DNA of 64,000 nucleotides, taken from contig JAEZKU010000056.1 of the NCBI GenBank assembly GCA_023436065.1, positions 1 to 64,000 on the forward strand. Direction: 5' to 3'. Shown piece by piece: positions 16,780 through 26,280 of this stretch; the stretch's first letter is position 1; every line of letters begins with the position of its first letter. Made by a program: the position numbers and the translations under genes. Origin of the DNA: Bacillota bacterium (GTDB lineage: Bacteria; Bacillota; Clostridia; Lachnospirales; Lachnospiraceae). The notes under the pieces were generated by a model that worked only from the letters and a program-made list of their open reading frames with translations, had not been told where the DNA came from and did no database searches.

Positions 16780-19700
16780 ATGGAAAATAGTAAGGATGCG
16801 AAAGGCTACCGGGTAGGCTTGGACATAGGCTCTACTACTGTCAAGGTGGCTGTGGTTGATAGTGAGAACAGGTTGATTTACAGCGATTACAGAAGACATC
16901 TTTCTGACATCAGAAGCTCTCTCTCTCAGCTTTTGGAGGAGTGCCGTAAAGAACTGGGGGATAGGAAGGTGGCCGTCAGCATGACAGGATCCGGTGGATT
17001 GTCTCTGGCTAAGCGATTGAATATTCATTTTGTTCAGGAGGTAGTCGCTTGTGCAAAGGCAGTAAAAACCTTATTACCGGAGACAGATGTAGCAATTGAG
17101 CTTGGTGGAGAGGATGCTAAGATTACTTATTTTACAGGGGGTATGGAGCAACGCATGAATGGCAGCTGTGCGGGTGGAACAGGGGCTTTTTTGGACCAGA
17201 TGGCTGTGCTCCTGGATACGGATGCTGCGGGGCTGAATGAATATGCGAAACAGCATAAAATCATTTATCCGATTGCTTCACGCTGTGGAGTATTTGCAAA
17301 GACGGATATCCAACCGCTCATTAACGACGGAGCACGGAAGGAGGATATTGCGGCTTCAATCCTTCAGGCAGTAGCCAATCAGACCATCAGCGGGTTAGCC
17401 TGTGGTAAACCCATCCGGGGAAGGATTGCTTTTCTGGGCGGACCGCTCCATTATCTTTCCGAGCTTCGCAAACGTTTTATCGAGAGCTTGAGGCTTACTG
17501 AGGAAATGTCCCTAGTACCGGAGCATTCCCAGCTTTATGTGGCAATCGGGGCCGCTCTGGTCAATACGAAGGGAAGAATCGATTCTCTCGGTGAACTCTG
17601 CCATAGACTGAACCGTATACCCAAAGTCTCTGAGGAGGAGATCCGTAAGCTCCCGCCTCTGTTTGAGACTAAGGAGGAGTACGATGCTTTTATCACCAGA
17701 CATCAATCATCAGACGTGGTGACAGGCAGCTTAAATTCATATCAAGGTAATGTCTTTCTTGGTATAGATGCCGGTTCCACAACAACAAAGCTGGTATTGC
17801 TCGGGGAAGAGAGAGAGCTTCTTTACTCCAGATATTGCAACAATGAAGGGGATCCGCTCGGAAAACTGACGGTCCTTCTGCAGGATTTATATCAGCAGCT
17901 TCCGGGGAAAGCTGTTATCTCCGGTTGTACTGTAACAGGCTATGGGGAAGCTCTGGTGAAGGCTGCTTTCCATGCAGATTACGGAGAAATCGAAACGATT
18001 GCTCATTACAAGGCAGCAAAACATTTTCTGCCTGAAGTTGATTTTATCCTTGATATCGGTGGACAGGATATGAAATGTCTTCGTATCAGGGAGGGCGCAA
18101 TCAGCAGTATCCTCTTAAACGAAGCCTGTTCCTCCGGGTGCGGCTCCTTCATTGAGGGGTTTGCGAAATCGCTTCATTTAAGCCTGGAAGAATTCGTAGA
18201 GACAGCACTGTTTGCAAAGGCTCCGGTGGATCTGGGGACGAAGTGTACGGTGTTCATGAATTCCAAGGTGAAGCAGGCACAAAAGGAAGGGGCAGAGATC
18301 GGAGATATTTCTGCCGGGCTATCTTATTCTGTCATCAAAAATGCCATCTATAAGGTGATTAAGCTTCGGGATGAAAGTGAGTTGGGGAAGCATATTCTCG
18401 TTCAGGGAGGAACCTTCCTGAATAATGCCGTGCTGCGTGCCTTTGAGCTGGTGACGGGTAGGGAAGCCAAAAGACCTGAGATTGCCGGTCTGATGGGTGC
18501 CTTCGGAGCAGCTTTGATTGCACGGGAAAGATATGAGGAATGTGATGCTAAGGAGCAGCCTTCAAGCCTTCTCAGTAAAGAAGCCTTAGCTGCTTTTTCA
18601 GTCAATTCCTTAAGCAGTCGTTGTCAGGGCTGCACGAATCAATGTCTGTTGACAATACATGTCTTTTCTGATGGGGCACGCTTTATCACTGGGAACCGCT
18701 GTGAAAAGGCGAACGGGGCAGCCGACCTAAACAGGGAACATCTGCCTAATCTTCTGGAATATAAGAACAACAGGACCTTTCAGTACCAGCCTCTTTCTCC
18801 GGAACAGGCTCATCGAGGTGAAATCGGCATTCCAAGGGTGCTTAATTTATATGAGAATTATCCGTTCTGGTTTACCTTGTTCACGAAGCTTGGATTTCGG
18901 GTTATCCTTTCTTCACCGTCCAGTAAGAAGCTGTTTGAGAGGGGGATGGAAACCGTTCCTTCAGAATCCACATGCTATCCTGCAAAACTCAGCCACGGTC
19001 ATGTCATTGATTTGATCGAACAGGGAGTTGATACCATATTCTATCCGGCGATCGTCTATGAAAAAGCGGAATTTAAGGAGGCAAGCAATCATTACAATTG
19101 CCCTATTGTGATATCTTATCCCGAAGTGGTCCGCAATAATATTGATCTGATCAAGGATAGGAAGATCCGTATTCTCACACCCTTCCTGTCCCTCAATAAT
19201 CAGAAGGTATTGATGAACAGGCTGGTGGAGGAATTGCAGGAGTATCGGATCAGTATGGAGGAGATGAAATCAGCAGTAGTTGCAGCCTACAAAGAACGCG
19301 ACAATTATAAAAGAGATATGAGAAAAAGAGGAGAGGAGACTCTGGAGTATCTTCGAAAGGAGCATAAAAGAGGAATCGTTCTATGCGGAAAGCCCTATCA
19401 CTCCGATCCTGAGATTAACCACGGAATAGCGGAATTAATCAATTCCTATGGTATGGCAGTGCTGACTGAGGATAGCATCGCCCATTTGGCAAAGGTCAGG
19501 CAAAAACTCAGAGTAGTGGATCAATGGGTATATAATTCCAGACTTTATCGTGCTGCCTCCTTGGTTGCGGAGGAACCTCTGCTGGAGCTCATCCAGTTAA
19601 ATTCCTTTGGCTGTGGCCTGGATGCAGTTACCTCGGATCAGATAGAAGAGCTTTTGGCAGCAGGCGGAAAGCTGTATACGATTCTAAAGATTGATGAGGG

Positions 19701-21027
19701 AAATAATCTTGGAGCAATCAGGATTCGAATCCGCTCCCTGAAGGCTGCCATAGAAGAAAGAGAAAAGCAACCGGGAAGGGGAACGGTTCTGCCGGTAGAA
19801 GCGATACCACCCATTTTCCAAAAGGAGATGCGACAAACCTATACGATCTTAGCACCCCAGATGGCGCCAATCCATTTTGAATTAGTACAGGAAGCCGCCA
19901 GGGCTAGCGGTTATCGTATGGAAGTGTTACCGGAAGCGGATCAGGGAGCAGTGGAGGAAGGCCTTAAGTATGTGAATAATGATGCCTGCTTTCCTGCAAT
20001 TCTCATGATTGGTCAGCTGATACAGGCATTGAAATCCGGAAAATATGATCTGGAACGTACAGCTGTCATCCTGACCCAAAGTGGTGGAGGCTGCAGGGCA
20101 ACCAATTATATAGCCTTTCTCAAGCTGGGCTTAAGGCAGGCAGGCTTTTCAATGATCCCCGTTATCTCTCTGAATACCATTGGCTTGGATAAACAGCCCG
20201 GTTTCAAACTAACACCCGGATTGATTAAGAGAAGTCTGATGGCTATTATCTACGGAGATTTATTCATGAGGCTGCTCAATAGGACAAGACCATATGAAAG
20301 ATTTCCCGGATCAGCTAAGGTTCTTCATGAAAAATGGAAGGAGCGTGCAAAAGAGAATATCAGGTCCGGAGGTACAAAGGAATTTCAGCGCAACATAAGA
20401 AGAATCGTCCGGGATTTTGATTATCTGGAGATTAGAAATGAGACAAAACCCAGAGTGGGCATTGTCGGAGAAATACTGTTAAAATACCATCCGGATGCTA
20501 ATCATGATCTGATCGGTATTCTGGAACAGGGAGGAGTTGAGGCTGTTGTACCTGATCTTATGGATTATTTCTTATATTCTGCTCTTAATGCACGCTTCAG
20601 ACACCGATATCTTGCCGGGTCGAAATTGAAACAACAGCTAAGTGATATAGCACTGACCTATATGACACGATACCGGAATATGATGAAGCGGGAGTTGGCC
20701 AGAAGTGAGAGATTTCCGGCCCCTACACCGATACAGGAGCTGGCGCATATGGCATCCTCCGTATTATCTCTGGGGAATCAGACCGGGGAAGGATGGCTGG
20801 TAGCAGCAGAGATGATGGAATTCTTGGAGGAGGGGACTAACAATATTCTATGTGTGCAGCCCTTGGCCTGTCTGCCGAATCATATCACAGGGAAGGGAAT
20901 GTTTAAGCCCTTAAGAGAACGCTATCCGGGAGCAAATATCATGCCGATCGATTATGATCCGGGATTGTCCTACGTGAATCAGTTGAATCGGATCAAGCTG
21001 ATGCTGTCCAACACCGATAAGGATTAA
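16780..21027 (+). CDS. 2-hydroxyacyl-CoA dehydratase/activase-type fusion protein
   Basis: A 1415-residue cytoplasmic protein of the BadF/BcrA activase plus DUF2229/HgdB-like fusion family. Two ASKHA ATPase domains come first: [15 protein letters not shown] (about residue 13) with [14 protein letters not shown], and [14 protein letters not shown] (about 327) with [14 protein letters not shown]. The conserved Cys residues in those motifs bind the [4Fe-4S] cluster shared by an activase dimer. A Cys-rich region ([10 protein letters not shown], about 625) and a C-terminal half related to dehydratase subunits follow. In related enzymes ATP drives electron transfer for a radical dehydration. The substrate is unknown and no separate dehydratase subunits lie nearby. 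GTG at 16756 is also in frame; GGGAGA favours the ATG at 16780. Confidence 0.9.
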   Translation: MENSKDAKGYRVGLDIGSTTVKVAVVDSENRLIYSDYRRHLSDIRSSLSQLLEECRKELGDRKVAVSMTGSGGLSLAKRLNIHFVQEVVACAKAVKTLLPETDVAIELGGEDAKITYFTGGMEQRMNGSCAGGTGAFLDQMAVLLDTDAAGLNEYAKQHKIIYPIASRCGVFAKTDIQPLINDGARKEDIAASILQAVANQTISGLACGKPIRGRIAFLGGPLHYLSELRKRFIESLRLTEEMSLVPEHSQLYVAIGAALVNTKGRIDSLGELCHRLNRIPKVSEEEIRKLPPLFETKEEYDAFITRHQSSDVVTGSLNSYQGNVFLGIDAGSTTTKLVLLGEERELLYSRYCNNEGDPLGKLTVLLQDLYQQLPGKAVISGCTVTGYGEALVKAAFHADYGEIETIAHYKAAKHFLPEVDFILDIGGQDMKCLRIREGAISSILLNEACSSGCGSFIEGFAKSLHLSLEEFVETALFAKAPVDLGTKCTVFMNSKVKQAQKEGAEIGDISAGLSYSVIKNAIYKVIKLRDESELGKHILVQGGTFLNNAVLRAFELVTGREAKRPEIAGLMGAFGAALIARERYEECDAKEQPSSLLSKEALAAFSVNSLSSRCQGCTNQCLLTIHVFSDGARFITGNRCEKANGAADLNREHLPNLLEYKNNRTFQYQPLSPEQAHRGEIGIPRVLNLYENYPFWFTLFTKLGFRVILSSPSSKKLFERGMETVPSESTCYPAKLSHGHVIDLIEQGVDTIFYPAIVYEKAEFKEASNHYNCPIVISYPEVVRNNIDLIKDRKIRILTPFLSLNNQKVLMNRLVEELQEYRISMEEMKSAVVAAYKERDNYKRDMRKRGEETLEYLRKEHKRGIVLCGKPYHSDPEINHGIAELINSYGMAVLTEDSIAHLAKVRQKLRVVDQWVYNSRLYRAASLVAEEPLLELIQLNSFGCGLDAVTSDQIEELLAAGGKLYTILKIDEGNNLGAIRIRIRSLKAAIEEREKQPGRGTVLPVEAIPPIFQKEMRQTYTILAPQMAPIHFELVQEAARASGYRMEVLPEADQGAVEEGLKYVNNDACFPAILMIGQLIQALKSGKYDLERTAVILTQSGGGCRATNYIAFLKLGLRQAGFSMIPVISLNTIGLDKQPGFKLTPGLIKRSLMAIIYGDLFMRLLNRTRPYERFPGSAKVLHEKWKERAKENIRSGGTKEFQRNIRRIVRDFDYLEIRNETKPRVGIVGEILLKYHPDANHDLIGILEQGGVEAVVPDLMDYFLYSALNARFRHRYLAGSKLKQQLSDIALTYMTRYRNMMKRELARSERFPAPTPIQELAHMASSVLSLGNQTGEGWLVAAEMMEFLEEGTNNILCVQPLACLPNHITGKGMFKPLRERYPGANIMPIDYDPGLSYVNQLNRIKLMLSNTDKD

Positions 21028-21033
21028 GGTTCG

Positions 21034-21075
21034 CTGCTGCTGAAAGCTTTCACCGGCTTTTAAGCAGCAGTTTTT
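21034..21075 (+). terminator. Terminator of the dehydratase/activase gene
   Basis: CTGCTGCTGAAAGC pairs with GCTTTTAAGCAGCAG, followed by TTTTTAT. Confidence 0.9.
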
Positions 21076-21158
21076 ATTGTAAGGAAATTGCATCCCAATC
21101 ATAAGAGCTCCGCTGAGGATAACGTCTGCAAGCTGTTCTGTATAGCAGGTAACGAAAC

Positions 21159-21187
21159 TTGACGATGCCTGGACACAGTGTTAGAAT
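21159..21187 (+). promoter_or_regulatory. Promoter of the ABC exporter pair
   Basis: TTGACG at 21159-21164, 17-base spacer, TAGAAT at 21182-21187. It contains ACAGTGTTAGAATA, the same 14 bases as in the ABC-F promoter at 13883. Confidence 0.75.
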
Positions 21188-21237
21188 AGGTTTTAGCTTA
21201 AACACTTCTATCAATATTCTGATAGGGAGGACCTGCT

Positions 21238-22941
21238 TTGAAAAGAGTGCTGACTTACCTAAAACCCTATATCGCCCGTATGACCGTTGGATTTATCATA
21301 AAGGTTTTGGGAACCCTGATGGATTTGGGACTTCCCTGGATACTGGCATATATTATCGATGAGGTTATCCCTTTAAAAAAGATATCTTTTATTCTATATT
21401 GGGGTCTCGCCATGGCAGGCCTGTCGATCGGAGCCAGAACCTTCAATATCATTGCTAACAGAATGGCGGCCAGAGTTGCCAGAAACGCAACCCAGAAGCT
21501 GCGGCATGATTTATTTGAGAAGATCCTCAGTCTCTCCGGTACCCAATTGGATTATTATACAATTCCAACTCTTGAATCTCGAATGACGTCCGACACCTAT
21601 AATATCCATAACATGATAGGAATGATGCAGAGAATGGGAGTCCGTGCACCTATCATCTTAATCGGTGGTATTATCGTTACCAGTACCCTCGAGCCGGTAC
21701 TTACACTGATATTGGTCGCAGCTTTGCCAATCCTGACCCTGATCGTATATCTGGTTTCTAAAAAAGGAATCCCCCTGTACTTAAGCCAGCAGGTATCCGT
21801 GGATAAGATGATAAGAGTTGTCAGGGAGAACATCACCGGTGTCCGTGTCATTAAAGCCCTGTCGAAATCAGCTTACGAAAAGCAGAGATTTTCAGACACG
21901 AATGCTGAGGTTGTGAATAAGGAACAAAGGGCTGGCATGACGATGGCAGTTACGAATCCGGCTATGAACCTGGTTTTTAATCTTGGGCTTACATTGGTAG
22001 TGATTGTCGGAGCCTACAGAGTGAATGCCGGATTATCTGCTCCGGGAAAAATCGTTGCCTTCTTATCCTACTTTACGATTATGCTGCAAGCCATTATGGC
22101 AATTACCAGAATATTTGTCATATATTCTAAAGCAAGTGCTTCTGCATCGCGTATTGCACAGGTTCTGGAAGCTGAGGAGGATTTAAAGGTTATATCACAA
22201 TATAGTGCAGGCAGCAGTGAGAATCACATTGCTTTTCATCATGTAGGTTTTTCTTATGCAAAGGAACCCTGCATCATAGACATGGATTTTCAGATTAAGA
22301 GGGGAGAAAGCCTTGGCATCATCGGGTCAACCGGTTCCGGAAAGACGACCCTGATCAATCTGCTGATGCGTTTTTATGATGTAACGGAGGGAGCAATCAC
22401 AATAGACGGACAGGATATCAGAAGTATGGATAAGCTTGCGCTTCGCAGAAGATTCGGAGTTGTATATCAGAATGATGTCCTATTTAGTGACAGAGTATAT
22501 GAGAATATCAGTTTAGGTAGACAATTGCCGAAGGAAAGGGTTTGGGAGGCTGCAAAACATGCCCAGGCAGAAGCCTTCATCGGGGAGCTTAAGGAGCAGC
22601 TGGATTTCAAACTGTCCATCAAAGGGAATAACCTAAGCGGAGGACAGAAGCAGCGAATTTTGATAGCACGGGCATTGGCAGGTAAACCTGAGATATTAAT
22701 TCTGGACGATTCCTCCAGTGCGCTTGATTATAAAACGGATTCTCTGCTGAGAAAAGCTATCCGTGAAAACTATGAGGGGACAACAACGATAGTGATCGCA
22801 CAAAGAATCAGCTCAGTGATGAAGCTTGATCATATCCTGGTTCTTGAGGACGGAAGGATGGCAGGCTATGGAACACATGAAGAATTGCTTAATTCCTGTG
22901 AGGTATATAAGGAGATCTATCAATCCCAGATGCTTGCATAA
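21238..22941 (+). CDS. ABC exporter half-transporter with degenerate catalytic site
   Basis: A 567-residue half-transporter: six membrane helices (about 1-310) fused to an ATPase domain. Walker A is GSTGSGKTT and the signature is the canonical LSGGQKQR, but Walker B reads ILILDDSSSALD, with Asp in place of the catalytic Glu. The next gene has the opposite defects, so the two should form a heterodimer with one active ATP site, like BmrCD, LmrCD or TM287/288, exporting drugs, lipids or peptides. It begins with TTG at 21238, eight bases after GGGAGG; no better ATG exists near the family start. The partner starts 29 bases downstream. Confidence 0.9.
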   Translation: MKRVLTYLKPYIARMTVGFIIKVLGTLMDLGLPWILAYIIDEVIPLKKISFILYWGLAMAGLSIGARTFNIIANRMAARVARNATQKLRHDLFEKILSLSGTQLDYYTIPTLESRMTSDTYNIHNMIGMMQRMGVRAPIILIGGIIVTSTLEPVLTLILVAALPILTLIVYLVSKKGIPLYLSQQVSVDKMIRVVRENITGVRVIKALSKSAYEKQRFSDTNAEVVNKEQRAGMTMAVTNPAMNLVFNLGLTLVVIVGAYRVNAGLSAPGKIVAFLSYFTIMLQAIMAITRIFVIYSKASASASRIAQVLEAEEDLKVISQYSAGSSENHIAFHHVGFSYAKEPCIIDMDFQIKRGESLGIIGSTGSGKTTLINLLMRFYDVTEGAITIDGQDIRSMDKLALRRRFGVVYQNDVLFSDRVYENISLGRQLPKERVWEAAKHAQAEAFIGELKEQLDFKLSIKGNNLSGGQKQRILIARALAGKPEILILDDSSSALDYKTDSLLRKAIRENYEGTTTIVIAQRISSVMKLDHILVLEDGRMAGYGTHEELLNSCEVYKEIYQSQMLA

Positions 22942-22970
22942 CAAATGATCCGAAGATCGGAGGTGAAACT

Positions 22971-24755
22971 ATGGCTGCTCGTACAGGAGGGCGAATCAGT
23001 GATAAGACAGATAAACCAAAGGACACGAAGTTTGTATTAAAAAGACTATGGAGCTATATCTTTCAGTATCGTTGGATGCTCCTTCTGGGATTATTCCTGA
23101 CAGTGTCAGGCAATATGTTTGCCCTGATTGGACCGATGCTGTCCGGGTATGCGATAGATGCAATCGAACCGGGAAAGGGGCTTGTGGTATTTAAGAAGGT
23201 GTTTCACTATGCCGCATGGATGATTGTATTTTATATTATTTCCTCCGTTCTGTCTTATTTCTTGTCAACTCTGATGATCAGATTAAGTCAGAAAATCGTA
23301 AAAAGTATGAGGGAAGATGTCTTCACGAAGCTGGTTGAGCTACCGGTGGGTTATTTTGATCGGAATCAGGCGGGGGATATCATCAGCAGGATCTCTTATG
23401 ATATCGATACAATCAATACCTCGCTTTCAACGGATGTAGTCCAGGTGCTGGCCAGTGTGGTTACCGTGATCGGTTCACTGATCATGATGCTTGTCATTTC
23501 ACCCGCCCTGTCCTTAGTTATGCTGTTCATGATACCCTTATCTATTCTCTATACGCGATTTATGGCGAAGAAGCTTCGGCCACTGTTTCGCAAACGCTCT
23601 TCCAAGCTGGGTGAATTGAATGGCTTCGTGGAAGAAATGGTCTCAGGTCAGAAGACGATAAAAGCCTATGCGGCAGAAGCATCCGTGATGGGACGTTTTG
23701 ACCGGCTGAACACGGAGACTGTTGATGCGTATTATGACGCAGAATACTATGGAAGCATGACCGGACCTACGGTGAACTTCATCAATAATCTGTCCTTATC
23801 CCTGATCACTGTCTTCGGTGCAATTCTGTATCTGTTCGGAAGGATGTCACTCGGTAACATCTCCTCCTTCGTCCAATACAGCAGGAAGTTCTCTGGACCG
23901 ATTAATGAAGCAGCCAACATCATCAGCGAGCTTCAGTCGGCAGCTGCAGCCGCTGAGCGTGTATTTAAGCTGATAGACGAGGCACCGGAAAAACCGGATA
24001 TTGTTCAGGCGAAAGAGCTTTGTGATGTAAAAGGAGATGTCACTATGGAGGGGGTATCCTTCGGATATCTGCCTGAGAAGACAATCATTACAAACCTGTT
24101 TTTACATGCCACTCCGGGAAGCCTGATCGCGATTGTAGGACCTACGGGTGCCGGTAAGACCACCATCATTAATCTTTTGATGCGCTTCTATGATGTATGG
24201 GACGGAACCATCCGTGTGGATGACCTTGAAACAAGAGAATTGACAAGACAGAGCCTACGTAGGGCATATGCAATGGTACTTCAGGATACCTGGCTTTTCT
24301 CGGGAACAATCTTTGAGAATATCGCCTACGGGAAGGAAGACGCAACCCTGGACGAGGTAGTTGCTGCAGCCAAAATGGCAGGAATGCATTCCTATATCAT
24401 GAGGCTTCCGCAGGGCTATGATACAGTCGTGAATGAGGACGGATTAAATATCTCCAAGGGGCAGAAGCAGCTTTTAACGATTGCCCGGGCGATGCTGCTG
24501 GATGCTAAGATGCTGATTCTGGATGAGGCGACCTCCAATGTGGATACCAGAACCGAGATCAAGATACAGAAAGCAATGCGTAAGCTAATGGAGGATAAGA
24601 CCTGTTTTGTCATCGCACACAGACTTTCCACAATACAAGGTGCAGATCATATCCTGGTGGTGGATCAGGGAAATATCATAGAGCAGGGAACACATCAGGA
24701 ACTGATGAACAAACAGTGCTTTTACTATAATCTCTACCGATCACAATTTGAATAA
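22971..24755 (+). CDS. ABC exporter half-transporter with canonical catalytic site
   Basis: A 594-residue half-transporter with a 25-residue charged N-terminal extension, six membrane helices and an ATPase domain. Walker A is GPTGAGKTT and Walker B is MLILDEATSNVD with the catalytic Glu, while the signature is the degenerate ISKGQKQL. Paired with the previous protein this gives one consensus and one degenerate nucleotide site, the mark of heterodimeric exporters. GGAGGTGAAAC precedes the ATG. The substrate is unknown. The gene ends the unit, and no strong terminator follows before the repeat region. Confidence 0.9.
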   Translation: MAARTGGRISDKTDKPKDTKFVLKRLWSYIFQYRWMLLLGLFLTVSGNMFALIGPMLSGYAIDAIEPGKGLVVFKKVFHYAAWMIVFYIISSVLSYFLSTLMIRLSQKIVKSMREDVFTKLVELPVGYFDRNQAGDIISRISYDIDTINTSLSTDVVQVLASVVTVIGSLIMMLVISPALSLVMLFMIPLSILYTRFMAKKLRPLFRKRSSKLGELNGFVEEMVSGQKTIKAYAAEASVMGRFDRLNTETVDAYYDAEYYGSMTGPTVNFINNLSLSLITVFGAILYLFGRMSLGNISSFVQYSRKFSGPINEAANIISELQSAAAAAERVFKLIDEAPEKPDIVQAKELCDVKGDVTMEGVSFGYLPEKTIITNLFLHATPGSLIAIVGPTGAGKTTIINLLMRFYDVWDGTIRVDDLETRELTRQSLRRAYAMVLQDTWLFSGTIFENIAYGKEDATLDEVVAAAKMAGMHSYIMRLPQGYDTVVNEDGLNISKGQKQLLTIARAMLLDAKMLILDEATSNVDTRTEIKIQKAMRKLMEDKTCFVIAHRLSTIQGADHILVVDQGNIIEQGTHQELMNKQCFYYNLYRSQFE

Positions 24756-24789
24756 AGAGAGTAGCCTCTCGGCTCAAAAGATTAACAGT

Positions 24790-25126
24790 GCACTATTAAG
24801 TTAAATCTAAATATAATTAACCTCTTATGTATGTTAGATATTAATTTCTCCATGAATCACTATTTATAATTTCTCTCACTGTATAGATATAAGAATAGGT
24901 ATAATAAGTTTCACTCTATGTATAAAAATAAAGTGTCAAAATGTGCGCAGCACATTTCCGGATGTCATATATTGATATGCAAGCTTGCTTGCAATAGCAA
25001 TATATGATATTCGGAAAGTACCGCAAGGTGCTTTTGACACTTTATCCTTACTACTTATATTGACACTTTATCCTTTACCAGCCATTTTGACAGTATATAT
25101 CATGATAGTATATTACTTAATAGTGC
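24790..25126. repeat. Possible MITE remnant bounded by 12-bp inverted repeats
   Basis: GCACTATTAAGT (24790-24801) and ACTTAATAGTGC (25115-25126) are perfect inverted repeats around about 310 bases of AT-rich noncoding DNA. Inside lie the palindromic element at 24928-25045 and two direct copies of a TTGACACTTTATCCTT-like sequence near 25033 and 25063. No target-site duplication is clear. Except for the promoter at 25131, nothing else is seen between 24756 and 25221. Confidence 0.45.
24928..25045. repeat. 118-bp palindromic element (copy A)
   Basis: Outer arms ATAAAGTGTCAAAA and TTTTGACACTTTAT pair perfectly over 14 bases. Inside are three hairpins: GTGCGCAGCAC, a long central stem (CCGGATGTCATATATTG with CAATATATGATATTCGG around an AAGCTTGC core), and GTACCGCAAGGTGC. 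The same plan occurs at 43870-43981. Confidence 0.8.
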
Positions 25127-25130
25127 GTTC

Positions 25131-25158
25131 TTGTCATATGGAAAATTCTTGCTAGAAT
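25131..25158 (+). promoter_or_regulatory. Promoter of the flavin oxidoreductase gene
   Basis: TTGTCA at 25131-25136 and TAGAAT at 25153-25158 with a 16-base spacer. Confidence 0.55.
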
Positions 25159-25221
25159 AATATCATAACGCTCACGACAGGTAGATCTAATTGGATGAAA
25201 ATAAAAAGGTAGGAGAAACGG

Positions 25222-26229
25222 ATGAATTGTATGAAATATTTAAGCATGCCGTATCAAACAGGGAAGTTAGACTTTCATAACCGGCTGATGTTACCCCCAA
25301 TCGTAACAAACTTAGCAGGAGCAGATGGGGAAGTTACTGATGAATTCCTGGAATACTATGATCAATTCACTGAGGGAGGATACTTTTCTGCTGCAATTAT
25401 AGAGAACGCATTTATATCGGCAAATGGTAAATTTGACAGAAGACAGCTCTCTATAGAACATGACAATATGATCGAGGGATTGGCTAAGCTTGCTAAAACA
25501 ATACAGAGAAACAAGACAAAATGCATTCTGCAGATCAATCATGCAGGGATACGGGCGAATGAAGCTAAAATTGGTTCCCTGCCAATCGGACCCTCTGAAA
25601 TCACCGATGCAAGGGGAGAATTGCGTGCCCGGGCAATCAACCGGGAGGAGATTGCCGATTTAGTCGGCCAATATCAGGCTGCGGCCCTTCGTGCTCAGAA
25701 GGCTGGCTTTGATGGTGTAGAAATTCATTCAGCCCATGGGTTCCTGCTAAATCAATTTTATTCTCCACTCATCAATAACAGAAAAGATGAATATGGTGGC
25801 ACAGTATTGAATCGGATTCGCATTCATCTTGAAGTGATCAAAGCAATTCGAGAGGTTACAGAGGATAGCTTTATCCTTTCTCTGCGTCTGGGTGCCTGTG
25901 ATTACATGGCGGGAGGAACAACCATCGGGGATTCTGAAGCGGCAGCATCAGAAATAGAAAAGGCGGGAGTTGATTTATTAAGCATATCAGGTGGCTTATC
26001 CGGTTTTACGGTTCCGGGGGACAATTCTCAAGGTTATTTTTCACCTCTTTCCTCTGCGATCAAGAGAAGGGTGGCTATCCCTGTGCTTTTAACCGGAGGG
26101 ATAACCGAACCCCTAGCAGCAAATCGCCTACTCCTGGAGCAAAAGGCAGATTTTGTCGGCATCGGAAGAGCCATGCTTAAAGATAAAAGTTGGGGAAAGC
26201 ATGCTTTAGAAGGAGCCTGGAGAAGTTGA
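25222..26229 (+). CDS. NADH:flavin oxidoreductase, Old Yellow Enzyme family
   Basis: A 335-residue FMN-binding TIM-barrel enzyme of the single-domain YqjM type, with no Fe-S/FAD extension. Motifs in order: ILQINHAG (FMN contact), GFDGVEIHSAHGFLLNQFYS (ligand-binding residues), NNRKDEYGG, LLTGGI and VGIGRAML (phosphate binding). Such enzymes reduce C=C bonds next to carbonyl or nitro groups. The cysteine that tunes FMN in YqjM is not present at the matching place (MLPPIVTNLAG). The MFS gene follows after 51 bases, so the two may act on and transport the same compound. Confidence 0.9.
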   Translation: MNCMKYLSMPYQTGKLDFHNRLMLPPIVTNLAGADGEVTDEFLEYYDQFTEGGYFSAAIIENAFISANGKFDRRQLSIEHDNMIEGLAKLAKTIQRNKTKCILQINHAGIRANEAKIGSLPIGPSEITDARGELRARAINREEIADLVGQYQAAALRAQKAGFDGVEIHSAHGFLLNQFYSPLINNRKDEYGGTVLNRIRIHLEVIKAIREVTEDSFILSLRLGACDYMAGGTTIGDSEAAASEIEKAGVDLLSISGGLSGFTVPGDNSQGYFSPLSSAIKRRVAIPVLLTGGITEPLAANRLLLEQKADFVGIGRAMLKDKSWGKHALEGAWRS

Positions 26230-26280
26230 CATGTAATATAAATAAAATCAGACGATTGAAAAGATAAGGAGTACATAGGA

